Positions 32,607 through 43,544 of a stretch of 64,000 bases of DNA are shown piece by piece. Both the position numbers and the translations under genes were made by a program. Source of the stretch: Spodoptera frugiperda (Eukaryota > Arthropoda > Insecta > Lepidoptera > Noctuidae); NCBI RefSeq assembly GCF_023101765.2, contig NC_064224.1, positions 5,536,103 through 5,600,102 of the forward strand. The letters run 5' to 3'. Numbering within the stretch: the stretch's first letter is position 1; every line of letters starts with the position of its first letter. The notes below the pieces were generated by a model, which was given only the letters and a program-made list of their open reading frames with translations, ran no database searches and was not told the DNA's origin.

Positions 32607-32900
32607 GGGTGGATGACTAATTTTTATTTTAATGTCCGTCTTGTAGATTATTTTAAAATATTAGACACGTATTTTTTATTTTCTTACGGAAACAAATACT
32701 TTCGAAGATATATCCATTTGAAATATCGCGTGACGTCACTTTAGAGTACGTTTTATACTCTATAGTCTATATGTGCATGTGCATTTTATCTAAGTATTGT
32801 TATCTTATATGACAAAATAAAAAATACGTGTCTAATATTTTTTCATTACCTAACTGACGGACTAATTACATTTTTAATTTTCATATCCCGTCATCATCCC
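32607..32900. mobile_element. MITE with TA flanks (mariner-like), full copy
   Basis: Ends GGGTGGATGACTAATTTTTA and, complemented, GGGATGATGACGGGATATGA. Both arms also contain a GTCCGTC word and ATATTAGACACGTATTTTTT, giving long subterminal inverted repeats. TA lies directly outside each end (32605-32606, 32901-32902). 294 bp, no ORF. TA duplication and size fit a Tc1/mariner-type MITE. The core ATATCGCGTGACGTCAC is shared with copies at 33805 and 46564. Confidence 0.75.
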
Positions 32901-33804
32901 TATTACAATACAAGGTTGGAATTGAGCAGTAAATTTCTTTATAGGTACCGTGTGAACACGTTTGCTCTTATAGTAGTAACGTTGTCGCTTAGACCCAATA
33001 CCCGGTTAACCGTAACGTCTGTCATAAACGTTTGCATGACAGCCGGGACCGACGACTTTATGTGCCACGTAAGCGTCTGGACATCTTAAGACCCCATCCT
33101 CCACAGACCCATTTCAGCAACTCCCAAATGATATTCTGTCTGCAAATATACATTTTAAATAAAAACTTAAAGAAGCATGAAATATATTTATCAAACTCTC
33201 CATTGTGATTCGCTTACAAAAATTGGTTCTTTTCAATCATCCCGTATTCTCTAAGGCTAAAGAATAAATTTTGAACTATGATTTGACTGAATCAAATCTC
33301 TTAAGGTTTAAAAACATTATTTTCTTTTGTCTGCTAATCAAATTATGCTGATTTTTGTATTATCTTGAGTGACAGTATAAAAACCAACATTGGGGCCTCT
33401 TAAAATATTTATTGTTGAACCAAAAATCTTGAAGTTCATTTCTATTGTTGGTGCCGTTGTCATTTTTATTTGAAAATAAATTCAGAATGATTGCTCTGTT
33501 GGTCACAAGTCTTCTGAGAATAGCCCCGTTCTGAATTGCTGAATTGCTAGCAACCACCAAAAAATTAAGAAATTTAAAGTCTTTATCTCATCTTTCTACT
33601 AATTAGAGTTGTGCAAATAATTATTCAGCTCCCTGAATTTGCAAATTGTGAATGAAATATAAAAAGGATAATTTATATATGTATACAGGTTGTTAATTAA
33701 TTTTATGAAACTTATTATGATTGGGATGGTATATCTATCTTGAATAAAAACACTCAATATGTTTATAAATAAATATTAAAAAAAAAATAAAACGTAATGT
33801 AATA
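32901..33804. other. Spacer with a G+C-richer unrecognised patch
   Basis: 33000-33110 (ACCCGGTTAACCGTAACG, GACAGCCGGGACCGACGAC) stands out in composition and looks like a fragment of a dispersed repeat. I cannot name it. The rest is AT-rich. Confidence 0.35.
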
Positions 33805-33960
33805 GTGAGATGACTAATTTTTATTATAATGTCTGTCTGGAAGATTCAATGAAAATTATTAGCTACGTATTTTTTATTTTCTTACGGAAATAACAACTTT
33901 CGACGACATATATTTTCAATATCGCGTGACGATACTTCTAGATACGTTTTATACTTGGAA
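33805..33960 (+). mobile_element. TA-flanked MITE, 5' half
   Basis: GATGACTAATTTTTATTATA, GTCTGTCTGGAAGATT, CGTATTTTTTATTTTCTTAC and ATATCGCGTGACGATACTTC repeat the left half of the element at 32607. The right half is missing. Confidence 0.65.
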
Positions 33961-34246
33961 ATGACGAACAAAACCCATACCTACCAGAGCAGTCAGTAGA
34001 AATTATTCAAAGTTACTCTTTCATTAGCAGTCAGTACCAGACTACTTGTAAAGCAGATTTATTTCCACGCCCTCATTACTTATGCGTACACGCTGCAGCG
34101 GAAACACCATTCGAAGTTTATTGAAGACAGTCACGATACAGTCTGAATAGTGTGGAGTATATTTATAGTTTTAATGCTTGACATTGTTGCTGATTCTTCT
34201 TTGAGAGAAACAAGAGCAATTGTTTAAAATAACTTGTTTTTTTTAT

Positions 34247-34560
34247 GACTGTCTCGGTGGCCTAGTGGTTGCAAGTGCGACTGCTGGGCAAGGGGTCTCG
34301 GGTTCGATTCCCGGGTCAGGCGAAGTAATGCTGGGCTTTTTTCGGTCTTTCGAAAATTTCTTAGTAGTAGTACGGAGTCTGGAAATGTGCCAGGTATATG
34401 GCAATAGGCTCACCACCTGTGCTCACCACCTATTACATGGGACTTACAACATAAATTGTGATAAGTGGGTGTACAGAGTGGCATTATGTGTCATAATGTG
34501 CACCTCTGCCTACCTCTTCGGGGATTAAATGCGTGACGATATGTATGTATGTATATGTAT
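34247..34560 (+). mobile_element. tRNA-derived SINE family 1, near-complete
   Basis: The tRNA-like head has an A box TGGCCTAGTGG (34258-34268) and a perfect B box GGTTCGATTCC (34301-34311), 32 bp apart as in pol III promoters. The body has CCTATTACATGGGACTTACA and CTCTGCCTACCTCTTCGGGG. The tail is ATGTATGTATGTAT. The 102-codon frame across it (GLVVASATAGQGVSGSIPGS) is the familiar false translation of this SINE. It could be transcribed by pol III if not methylated or decayed. Relatives: 8812, 11340, 41341, 58140. Confidence 0.85.
34258..34311 (+). promoter_or_regulatory. Internal pol III promoter (A and B boxes) of the SINE
   Basis: The A box lies at 34258-34268 and the B box at 34301-34311. 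Both match the tRNA gene consensus closely. A T-run upstream is not needed for type 2 promoters. Confidence 0.7.
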
Positions 34561-34584
34561 GGTTTTTTTTTTTGATATCCTCAT

Positions 34585-34727
34585 TACTAGTTTGCAAATC
34601 GTTGAATGAAAACGAAACGAGAGCGCGTTCGGCGCTCTGATTGGTCGGCGCGAATGAACCAATCAGTCAGAGCGCCGAACGCGCCCTTGTTTCGATGTCG
34701 TTAAACGTAAAGCAAACTCGTTTTTAA
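34585..34727. mobile_element. Foldback MITE, GGCGCTCTGATTGG family, copy 4
   Basis: Long near-perfect arms: GCGCGTTCGGCGCTCTGATT and GTCAGAGCGCCGAACGCGC, nested in CGAAACGAGA / CTTGTTTCG and outer AGTTTGC / GCAAACTCG. It lies 25 bp after the SINE at 34247. Confidence 0.75.
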
Positions 34728-35779
34728 ATGGTTTTTTGTGTAAGATAACAGACACAGCCAGACTCCAGCTAGAGTAATATTATAATGTTTACGTACAATT
34801 TTGTAGCATGTATATTGGAATAAAAATAATTACATTTAACATAATTATAATTTAAGTATTTCAATATTTGCACGTTATGAATAAATATGATCCATTTAAA
34901 TTGATTCATTTTCAATATGATTTATATAAGTAATAATAAAAAAATATTAATATAATATGATATCCGAACCTAGAAGTTTAAATTAAAATATTCGCTAGTA
35001 ATTATACTGTAATGAAATGTAGTTTATCGTAATGAGATACTCTCCAACAATTATTTTTAAACTTAATTGCTATTGGTGTTATAAACTTAGTATCTTTAAT
35101 ACTTGTGCGACCCATTTAAATCAAAATTTGATTTGTTTTAATTTTAATTTACAAATAAAGTGTCCTTTGCCGTCCTACTTATACCAACTTATAGGTAAAA
35201 TGTAATCAATTTATTCCGATTTCCAAGTTTGAGTTCGAAAAAAACTCAATAATTTAAACACTTAAATAGATTTAGGTACATAATTTTGACGAATACCTAA
35301 GGCTGTCAGGTAATCAAAATAAATTATTATGATGATAAAAAAAAACCCTTAAATTTTTGGGCCTAAAAATAATATCGACGAAGTTATTCAATTCACGTTC
35401 CAAGCTTAAATTCTTTAGTCGTTTATATCTCAAAAAAATATTTTATCCTGCTTAACCGACCCTTAACCTTTCTTTTTAAGACATTTTCTCTATAGGTACG
35501 TCACCAAATTTCTTTATACCGAGAACAGTCAATACTTACCGAACAAAAGCTTATTAGGAGGAAATTTTATCGTATCTATAGTATCTGGGATAAACCGATA
35601 TGGTTTACCTCTCTCTTCAGATAAATATTTAAAATTCTGTTGGATCGGTTCTCTACTTAAGGAAAGTGTTTTAAATTTTCATTTATCGGAGTTTTGCTTT
35701 TTTTTTTACCGGGACTCGTAGTAAAATTTTCTCCTGAGATTTTGTTAATGAACCCAGCATTCACAAAGACAAACACGAC
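34728..35779. other. Spacer, nothing recognised
   Basis: AT-rich; the frame at 35657-35842 is a shadow of the MITE that follows. Confidence 0.4.
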
Positions 35780-35937
35780 AGTGCATCTTCCTCGCACAGC
35801 TACTTTGCGGCGGCGCATCTTCATAGCACATCCTACTCGCACAGGTACATAGATTAGTATCAGTAGAAACGGTTAAATAGTTTCACAGCTTAGCTATTAC
35901 ATGTTGATAGCATAGCTACTCTCTGGTGAAACAGCTC
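35780..35937 (-). mobile_element. Harbinger-like MITE, partial, reverse
   Basis: TGCATCTTCCTCGCACAGCT, GCGGCGGCGCATCTTCATAG and AGTTTCACAGCTTAGCTATT, then CTCTCTGGTGAAACAGCTCT, are the complement of the 5' half of the full copy at 48348. Confidence 0.65.
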
Positions 35938-36529
35938 TCTATGAAGATTTTTTATAATATCAATAAGAGTGCGGAAGGTAAGAATTTTTAAGCTTACCTC
36001 TTCAAACCAATAGCAAGTTTAAAGTTATAAAGATTAAAGTCTAACAAGGCATGGACGTAGTAACCACATCACATCAAGCGATACAACACCAGTATAAACT
36101 GACCGTGGAATGCGCAGAAATATTAAAGAAAGCGAGAGCATGATAAAATGGTTGTGTGATTCTATGTGTAGTCGTGAACAGCGCAGTTTTAATGGCTCAG
36201 CAGTAAAGTTGGTCTAACTGCGCAACTTCTGACGGTTTGGTTACATTATACAGAGTTTAATTTATTCAGGCTTTTATACAACAATTTATACAACGATTAT
36301 GTAATCCAATAGCATTAGTTTACATGTGTTGTTCAATGTTCATGTGGTTATGTTGTGAATAGTTTCCGAGGATTATCGATGTTTAGTTAGTTATTTGTAA
36401 CATTTGGGTTGAGGTTTTTGGTTTTTAGGTTGTTGTAGCTTTATAATGTGATTTATTTATTGTTTTAATGATAGATCTTGACTAACAAGAAGTCGTTTCT
36501 ACAATATAATTAAAGTTAGAGTTGTTAAA
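35938..36529. other. Spacer, nothing recognised
   Basis: AT-rich; no feature supported. Confidence 0.4.
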
Positions 36530-36705
36530 TAAGTGTGGGAGAGTCATGCTTCTGAGAGAGAGTGGGCCCAACAACTCTTAAATTCCTAACCCCCAAAAGG
36601 CCGGCAAAGCACTTGTAACGCCTCTGGTATCCATGGGCGGTGGTGATTGCCTACCATCATTTGATGCGTCTGCTCGTTTACCGGCTTATGGCTTACCATA
36701 ATAAA
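36530..36705 (+). mobile_element. GTGTGGGAGAGCC-family repeat, internally deleted
   Basis: The 5' end GTGTGGGAGAGTCATGCTTC joins the 3' half (AGGCCGGCAAAGCACTTG, TCATTTGATGCGTCTGCTCG) through a shortened middle. The tail is GGCTTACCATAATAAAA. Confidence 0.7.
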
Positions 36706-37759
36706 ATAAATACTGAAAGTATACCATTTCCATTAGTCAGTTTAATGGTTTAAATTTTAATGTGTCGCTGAAATATCATTGTTATCATCGTGATAAACAA
36801 CAATTGATAATTTTATACACAAAACAAAAGATTTAAGTATTTACGATAGGACGCCTAAGTTAGAACTTAGGGCTAGATTTAGACCTAACTTGGCAGTTGG
36901 AAGTAAATAGCAATTTAAACTTAGACACTGCATAGTTCTCTGTTCTCTCCGAATCTTGTTAGTAAGTTTAATAGATAATAATATATTATATTGTGTTAGA
37001 TTGAGAATAGAATGTGGTATTTAATAGGTAAAAAGATGGTATTAGGAAAATAGCATTATTACGGGTATTTTGTAATAGATACTGTAATGTAATACATGAC
37101 GGCTGTTGTTATTTCTACGAAAAGTAACCACACCATTTCCTCATTTCAGTAATTCACATTGTAGTAATCGAAAATCATACTTAACATGTTATTTTTAATT
37201 TTTTATTAGCTGCCTTAAGCGGTAAAAACAAACAGTATATTTTATAAGCACCCTTAGTTAAATAAATAACGAATTATACCTTGTTTTTATAATATCAATA
37301 ACATGATTAGCAATAAGTAACTGTATAATATTCGCATTAATTCTATCCCCTTGTGACGTCATACTGTAATTAATGTATTATAATACATTACTTGCAATAA
37401 AGAAATACAAGATAATCTACGAACACATCTAATGAAGAAAATATATTATACAAATACATAAAAAAAGAAATTATAATTATAGAGTAAAAGTAATAATTTA
37501 TAAAAAATAATTACTCACGTTTAAGTAAAAAGAAAAATAAATAAATAAATAAACAGATGATTAATGTAAGTTTTATTTACTGAGAAACTTAAGTGTAATA
37601 AATGATTGTGCAGCTTTGTGGGCGGACCAACGGAGTTAATTACAAAATATTATTATAGCCGACTATTATTATTTGTTGAATAAATTATGAAATAATCGTT
37701 TCTTTCTATTATAATCCGTTATTTTATTATTCATTTTTATTATGCTTTCATTTAGAAAT
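36706..37759. other. Spacer with short tandem AAATA run
   Basis: AT-rich, with AAATAAATAAATAAAT near 37535. No other feature supported. Confidence 0.4.
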
Positions 37760-38020
37760 AAGAAAGCCAATTGTTTATATTACCTATAACTTTCGTGAGA
37801 CATACTAAATTAAATAATGTTTTTCGACTTACTCACATAATTAATTGACAAGGAAAATAATTTGAGGAGCGTAGTAGCGCGATAGTCGTGTGTCGCGGAA
37901 AACTGCTCATGAATATGAGCCTCTAGTATGGCTTGAAACTAGTTCAGTTCCTCGTCAAATAATTACGAAAGTACTGAGTAAGCCAAAAAATTTAATAATT
38001 AAGAAAGCCACTTGTTTTAT
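37760..38020 (-). mobile_element. Hairpin element family A, copy 2, with 19-bp target duplication
   Basis: The element lies between AAGAAAGCCAATTGTTTAT (37760-37778) and AAGAAAGCCACTTGTTTTAT (38001-38020), a long target duplication with one mismatch and one inserted base. The polar tail (CTTTCGTGAGACATACTAAA) is on the left, so the copy is inverted relative to 17293. The interior has AGTAGCGCGATAGTCGTGTG and CTCATGAATATGAGCCTCTA. Confidence 0.8.
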
Positions 38021-38497
38021 GCTGATATTTTTACTCAGTTTCAATTTGTTCCGCCAAACTGCAATTTGATTCATTTATCGAGAGGATCAATTAATACATG
38101 AACAAAAAATATATATCATAAGTATTCTACGTGTAAGTAACTACTTGCATTTGAATAAAAAAAAATACAATATTATAAATATACTTCAGCAGTCACATAA
38201 AAATCTAAGTATACAGTAAATCCAACCTTATCGATGATTAACCAAAATTGTCAGGACATTACCTAAAGTTATCTTGTCCTGAATTAATTTTAATTAATTT
38301 ATGGCTTTGATCCTCAATAAAATGGTTCCGGCTATTCAAAAGGGTGTTATGTTATCAGCTTTAGTGATAATGAAGTTATCAGCGACTGCACTAATTCAGT
38401 GAATGGGTGAAATACCGTTTTCCTCATACATGACATGTATTTTCATTAAGTAGGTCGATAACCTGGATAATTCACTATTCACGATGAACATATTAAC
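38021..38497. other. Spacer, nothing recognised
   Basis: AT-rich; no feature supported. Confidence 0.4.
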
Positions 38498-38740
38498 GGT
38501 ACTGTCCACCAGAGATGTGCATTTGTATCTAAGCTGCGAGGATATACTTAGAGTAGCTAAGCTGTAAAACTATGTGATCATTTCCACTGATACTAACCTA
38601 TGTAGCAGTGCGAGTAAGATATGAAGATGCGCCGCCGCAAAGTGGATGTGCGAGGAAAATGCAGTTCGAGTATGTGATGTATTGTTAGTAGGGAAGCCAT
38701 ACATAGCACGCACCCATAGCAAGTATATTATATAGGTGCA
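38498..38740 (+). mobile_element. Harbinger-like MITE, 5' part
   Basis: TGTCCACCAGAGATGTGCAT, TAGCTAAGCTGTAAAACTAT, AGTGCGAGTAAGATATG and GATGCGCCGCCGCAAAGTGG, in the order of the full copy at 48348. The 3' end is missing. Confidence 0.65.
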
Positions 38741-39159
38741 ACATAATGTTTTTTTTTCTGTATTCGTAAATATAATAGGTTATTATTATTCTTAATGCGT
38801 TTTCCTCTCACATTGGTAGGTATAACTCTCAATAACTCTTTGTTTACCAATTTTATATCAGTTGAGATATTAATAAGTTCATAGAATTTACATTTTCGAT
38901 ACTGCAAAAGTATTCACTTAATTATTAAAATAATATTCATAAAGTACAGCGAAACACTTTAATTTAAAATTTTCCAATCGACGTTCAGTAATCTCCTTTT
39001 AATTATAAACTATAAATGGCCAGTGACAAACTTCGTCAGCTCTTTAACTTTTTAAAAACTTCTGCTAACAATGTTGCCCGCAGGTAAAAATGTTAAAGTT
39101 TTTTAATCGAAAATTAAATAAGTTACGTTTACAATTATTATGATTTAAACTTGTAAAGG
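38741..39159. other. Spacer, nothing recognised
   Basis: AT-rich; no feature supported. Confidence 0.4.
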
Positions 39160-39240
39160 CAAAGTCAAAGTCAAAATTATTTATTTCACATAGACCGGGA
39201 AGGTACTTTTGAACGTCAAAGCAAGTATAATAAATGATAT
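39160..39240 (+). mobile_element. LINE-tail fragment (CAAAGTCAAAGTCAAAATT)
   Basis: GGCAAAGTCAAAGTCAAAAT, TTATTTCACATAGACCGGG and GTACTTTTGAACGTCAAAGC are a common motif of lepidopteran LINE 3' regions. Only a short piece is present. Confidence 0.45.
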
Positions 39241-40044
39241 TAAAAATGTCTGTCTGTCAGTTAGTCCTCAAAGAAAACATCGGTTTTACCGGAATGTACC
39301 GAAATATATGAAATGTACTCATTTACATTTTTAATGTAAGGACCTAACTCAGATCACATTTTAATTCTCGGACTATAATTTATGTTTTAATTTAATCTCA
39401 CGCATATACAAATAATACAAACAATTCATTATAATTATGTTTAACTCCATTAGATTTAAATCAGGAATCACACAAAAAAAAAATCCAATTTATTATCGAA
39501 TAAAGAATTGATTTCGAAATTACGTTCCGTTTACAAACATTTAACGGAACGGCTTGATCGATCGTTTTACCTAAACAAACAATCAAAAACCACATAAAGG
39601 ACAGTTTGACAGTTACCAAACGTAGGTCTGTACCTATTCGAAATTCAAACAATGACGAGGAAAGCCGAAAATTCAAACCTCGTAATACATTTCGATCGAT
39701 TGTCATGTGACTGAGCGATTGTCATTCATATGTCACTATGTTAAGATCGCATTTCGTATGAAACGTCACTCAGACGTGATTGACATGATTTTATCGTCTT
39801 TCCAAGCCATATTTGAGTGGGAAAGAAAAATAAACATTAATATTTTAGGTAATACGTTAAAAAATGGTTTTTAGGTTATAATATTTGGTTTCGAATGTAC
39901 AATTGACAAAGTTGACGGTTGACAGTCATTAGGCGACATTATTTGCATGCACTTGGAAAACGCCTGGTGGATAGCAAGTTTGTCACAGGATTTTGTTTAA
40001 AAAATAATTACCGTAAATTTTGCCGATGGTACATTCTATTGTTT
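39241..40044. other. Spacer, nothing recognised
   Basis: The minus-strand frame at 39461-39706 has no recognisable product. Confidence 0.4.
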
Positions 40045-40200
40045 TATGAGCGGAAAATCATCCAATGACTTCTGTCTCTCCCGCCTTGGGCGTGGCGAGA
40101 GGGAGTGTTAGACTCTTACTGACTAAAAACCACCCCGTTCCTGCTCTTTGATCCGGAGCCCCGGTAAACCCGCTAGGTAGTCCGTAGCTCCGGGGCCGTT
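40045..40200 (-). mobile_element. LINE 3' UTR fragment, reverse
   Basis: ATCATCCAATGACTTCTGTC, AGAGGGAGTGTTAGACTCTT, ACTGACTAAAAACCACCCCG and GGAGCCCCGGTAAACCCGCT are the complement of the LINE 3' UTR at 19840-19965. Confidence 0.7.
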
Positions 40201-40892
40201 AGTATCTAGGTACAATTATATGCATGATATGAATTACATAACACCAATGTTAATTCAGGTAGCAAAATTAGCTTCAGCTTTTACACTGGTAGTAGATATG
40301 AATCAAGTAATTAGTAGATTTCTAATCAAATCAATAATAAATCATTACAATCTGATCAATAATTTGTTTGTAGTTTGACATGTTTGTTTTAATCAGTAGG
40401 TATGTTTTATCTGTTTTATGTTCGACGACTGTTTTCAATAATAATAATAGAAATTATCAAAGTATTTGTAAGTTGTCATAGTACGTTGCATTATGTCATT
40501 AACATGCACTGTTATCTTTAAGTGCCATTGACAGTCCGCTACTGAACTATGGGCTTCATCTACATGAGTCGGAGGTTCACCTCTGTGACAGGCGGAGTAA
40601 AGATTGAAAAAAAAATGATGGAGGGTCTATAATCTCTACACTTTTTTTAAGGGACAAAACCTTGTAATCCTTTTTTTCTTTCTTGGGCAAGACGAGAGGG
40701 AGTTGGACGAAATAGACGGAATGTTCATTAAAATATAAACCTATTTTCCTGGGTCTTCATTAAATAGAAGGATGCAGGCATTAAGAATATATTCTTCACG
40801 CTCGGTAGACGGGTTAGCATCTAAACCTATGTGAGTGAAATTCCATACCTCGAACACACAGATACAGTCTGGGAAAGGCCTCAGTATAGTTT
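40201..40892. other. Spacer, nothing recognised
   Basis: AT-rich with ATAATAATA runs; no feature supported. Confidence 0.4.
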
Positions 40893-41052
40893 TGCAACTT
40901 GAAACGGGATATTTACCGTGTTTTTCAATCTTTATGATCATGGCGTTTGCCACAGTGCCGAAATATGGGAAACTCATAAAAATTGGTACATATATAGTAA
41001 ATATCCCGTTTCAAGTTCCAATTTTAGTGTTAGTGACCATGTCAGTTTAAAA
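40893..41052 (-). mobile_element. AACGGGATATTTACC foldback repeat, copy 2
   Basis: Arms ACTTGAAACGGGATATTTAC (left) and GTAAATATCCCGTTTCAAGT (right) are perfectly inverted over 20 bp. The core has GCCACAGTGCCGAAATATGG. The right flank TAGTGACCATGTCAGTTTAA is the complement of the start of copy 1 at 3783. Frames on both strands here are shadows. Confidence 0.75.
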
Positions 41053-41340
41053 ACTTATACAGAGTAGTTTTGGTTTATTTAGAAACACAAATAACTAACG
41101 AATGCCGGCAATAAACCGCCAACGACATAGTTATCTACACATGTTATCTCTTGATACGACGGTGACATGATCGTGGCTACTGAAGCCTAATAATCCGATA
41201 AGGGCGCAAGCGTCACTTACTAATTAATATCGTCTAATGCTTCACTGACTAATATATTAAATCCGTATTTCATTGAGGAAATTCTGTCAGTTCCGCGGTT
41301 TCATTAAGCAGTGTTTCGGAACATATACACCTACCTACAT

Positions 41341-41480
41341 ATTCATATTGAATGCATCAGTTACGGCATGAAGTCCATGGAATGTGGTAGATCTATTGCC
41401 ATACATCGGATCTGATACCAAATTCCATGCCCGCTTCAGGAATTGAACCCGAGGTACATTACTCTTGCCATCAAGTGATC
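41341..41480 (-). mobile_element. tRNA-headed SINE family 1, partial, reverse
   Basis: On the minus strand: GGTTCAATTCCTGAAGCGGG (B-box region), GTATGGCAATAGATCTACCA and TTCCATGGACTTCATGCCG. This follows the SINE at 34247. Confidence 0.55.
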
Positions 41481-42224
41481 CAAATGGTCGATTGCTGAGC
41501 ATATTCTAAAAAATATATTGCATAGGCCACGTGACCGACAGTGAATTGGATAATAAGAGCTGTAGATCATGTATTGTGATCTGCCTGCTCGTTGGTTTCC
41601 TATTCCATAAAAAAATTTTTTTTTCGCTACTCATTCACACTTAGTTAACACAGTGATATTTCAAAATATACGGGGGGATTTGTATTTGGATATATTCCTC
41701 TTGGGAGGTTTATGTATTGACAATTGATAAAAACTAAAACAACTTAATTTAAACCAGTAGTTTTTTATTTATTGCTGTTTTTGTAGTTAGTTCGGGATTT
41801 TTTAAACCAAACCAAAAATGTTGAACGTCTCACAAACTAGCTACTTTTGGACCAAGGACCTTAGTTCTAATTTTGTAGGAAATTAAATTGTATTATCACC
41901 TCTCGAGAGGATGGTCGAATTACCAGTCACCCAGTACAATACTCAATATTAACTTAATCAAAATCTATTGATAGATAATTATGATGCTTCAAATTGATTG
42001 TTATGATAATTAGTATCTGGCGTGATAGATACATACACATATATGATTATAAATAGGTACGTCTATTTACGATAATGAGTCATACGAATAGCTTAACCTA
42101 TATACAATAAGTACTACTGAAGTGCCTACATAATTATGTAGGCAAAATTAAACCAATTGTTCCAGGTTTGATTGCAATATATGTGAAAGGATAATTTTAT
42201 AATGCATACGTGACAAAGGAGTTA
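41481..42224. other. Spacer, nothing recognised
   Basis: AT-rich; no feature supported. Confidence 0.4.
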
Positions 42225-42395
42225 GACCTAGTGTGGGGCAACGTTAAAAAGACTTTGGACAGCGCGGCGGTGAAAAAAATAGAAATCAGTTCGGTAGTTT
42301 TGACTGCACGGTTGCGTGATGCCTGGGCAACCGACTGCCGGACATCGTGTAGCGGGTTTGATTCGGGAGTGACTCTTTGTGTGATCCAAATCGAA
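42225..42395 (+). mobile_element. SINE family 2: tail piece followed by head piece
   Basis: CCTAGTGTGGGGCAACGTTA (42228) is the end of one copy. About 35 bp later a new head begins (ACTGCACGGTTGCGTGATGC, CTGGGCAACCGACTGCCGG) with GTAGCGGGTTTGATTCGGGA as the B-box region. It stops after GACTCTTTGTGTGATCCAAA. Two truncated copies in tandem. Confidence 0.6.
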
Positions 42396-42446
42396 CTAGT
42401 ATTTATTTTTCCATTAAATCTTTTGATCCAGATTAATATACAACAC

Positions 42447-42520
42447 AGTAACGAGGAACTCGACTAGTTTCAAGCTATGCTAGAGGGTCATATTCATGAG
42501 CAGCATGAAAGTTATAATAA
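42447..42520. mobile_element. Hairpin element family A, remnant
   Basis: CGAGGAACTCGACTAGTTTC, AAGCTATGCTAGAGGGTCAT and ATTCATGAGCAGC, then a jump to the tail GAAAGTTATAATAAAATT. One arm and the tail remain. Confidence 0.6.
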
Positions 42521-42909
42521 AATTATAATTTAGATATCTTTTAATGAAATCCAAACGTTTGCCTCCAATATCACTTGTGAATATATTCCAGTAATTTGTG
42601 AATAATAATATTAATTAACCACACACCAATTTAAAATCTATCCGATCTCATAATTAATCACTATTTGACACTTTGTATGCTCATTTGCAGATCGAATTTA
42701 GTTTTCAATTAACGTTCGGCGCTAATTAATAACGATAGGAATTTATCAAATTCGCGGTATCGATATAATAATATTATTTATTTTCTATTCGATTGTTTAA
42801 TGATATTGTGTGATTTCAAATCGGACTCAATGCAATTTAGCGTTTTTGATAGATCTTTTCATTCAATATTTTTGTCGTTTTGTATTCCATTTCTTAATTT
42901 AGTAAAATA

Positions 42910-43135
42910 GGTACTAGATAGAACCTATAGGGAAGTTCCATAACAGGCGTTGCACCACGGGGGGGCTCCGGGGTTGGTCTACTAAGAGGGCCCGGTGCCT
43001 CCTTTAGGTGCAGATGGTGGCCTACGGGGAGGTTTTAGTGCGGTAAAAATCCCACACCCCCTAGATTATTCCCCAAAAATCTAGGCGCCTTTTGAAGGTT
43101 TCCCCCCGTCAACAAAAAAAGGTACTAGATAGAAC
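42910..43135 (+). mobile_element. Short retroelement with perfect 15-bp target duplication, copy 2
   Basis: The body 42925-43120 (196 bp) is bracketed by GGTACTAGATAGAAC at 42910-42924 and 43121-43135 with no mismatch. It ends CAACAAAAAAA. It is strongly G+C-rich (CACGGGGGGGCTCCGGGG) against AT-rich surroundings. The 3' module GAGGTTTTAGTGCGGTAAAA with CCACACCCCC parallels the copy at 13159. This indicates target-primed insertion. No ORF; 5'-truncated LINE or SINE. Confidence 0.85.
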
Positions 43136-43544
43136 TTTGTCGTATAGTAATATTTCCTAGAAGGGTCATTTTCGAACCCTTTATACATAATAGGATTTAT
43201 AATAATCTCCACACGTAGAGATCGCAGTTTAGATTCGATTGAAGTACAATTTGGGTTTAAGTATGGTAAGCATAATTTGGATTGTATTGTACCTAATTGT
43301 TTTCTTTTTAATCTAATAAAATTGTGTAATGAGTGCCTCTCGCCAATGTAATAGTTTGGCCAAAGTACTGTAAACTTTTATAAGATAAATAAAAAAAAAC
43401 CTAGTTTTCTAAAATATTCTAAGTTCAAACAAGCATGCTACAATGTAGACTGAAAGTCTTAGCAAATTACAGCTTAGAGGTAATAAACAACATTGTAACT
43501 GAAACTAAACACAATTTGTATGAGAGACTTCGTGTCATCACTAC
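43136..43544. other. Spacer, nothing recognised
   Basis: AT-rich; no feature supported. Confidence 0.4.

Noticed and set aside
33000..33110. Coding exon in the G+C-richer patch
   Set aside because: No frame stays open convincingly on either strand; more likely a repeat fragment.
34247..34325. Functional tRNA gene
   Set aside because: Promoter boxes are good but no cloverleaf with anticodon stem closes, and SINE body follows directly.
34220..34528. 102-codon ORF with GLVVASATAGQGVSGSIPGS
   Set aside because: It is the well-known spurious translation of a tRNA-derived SINE; A and B boxes lie within it.
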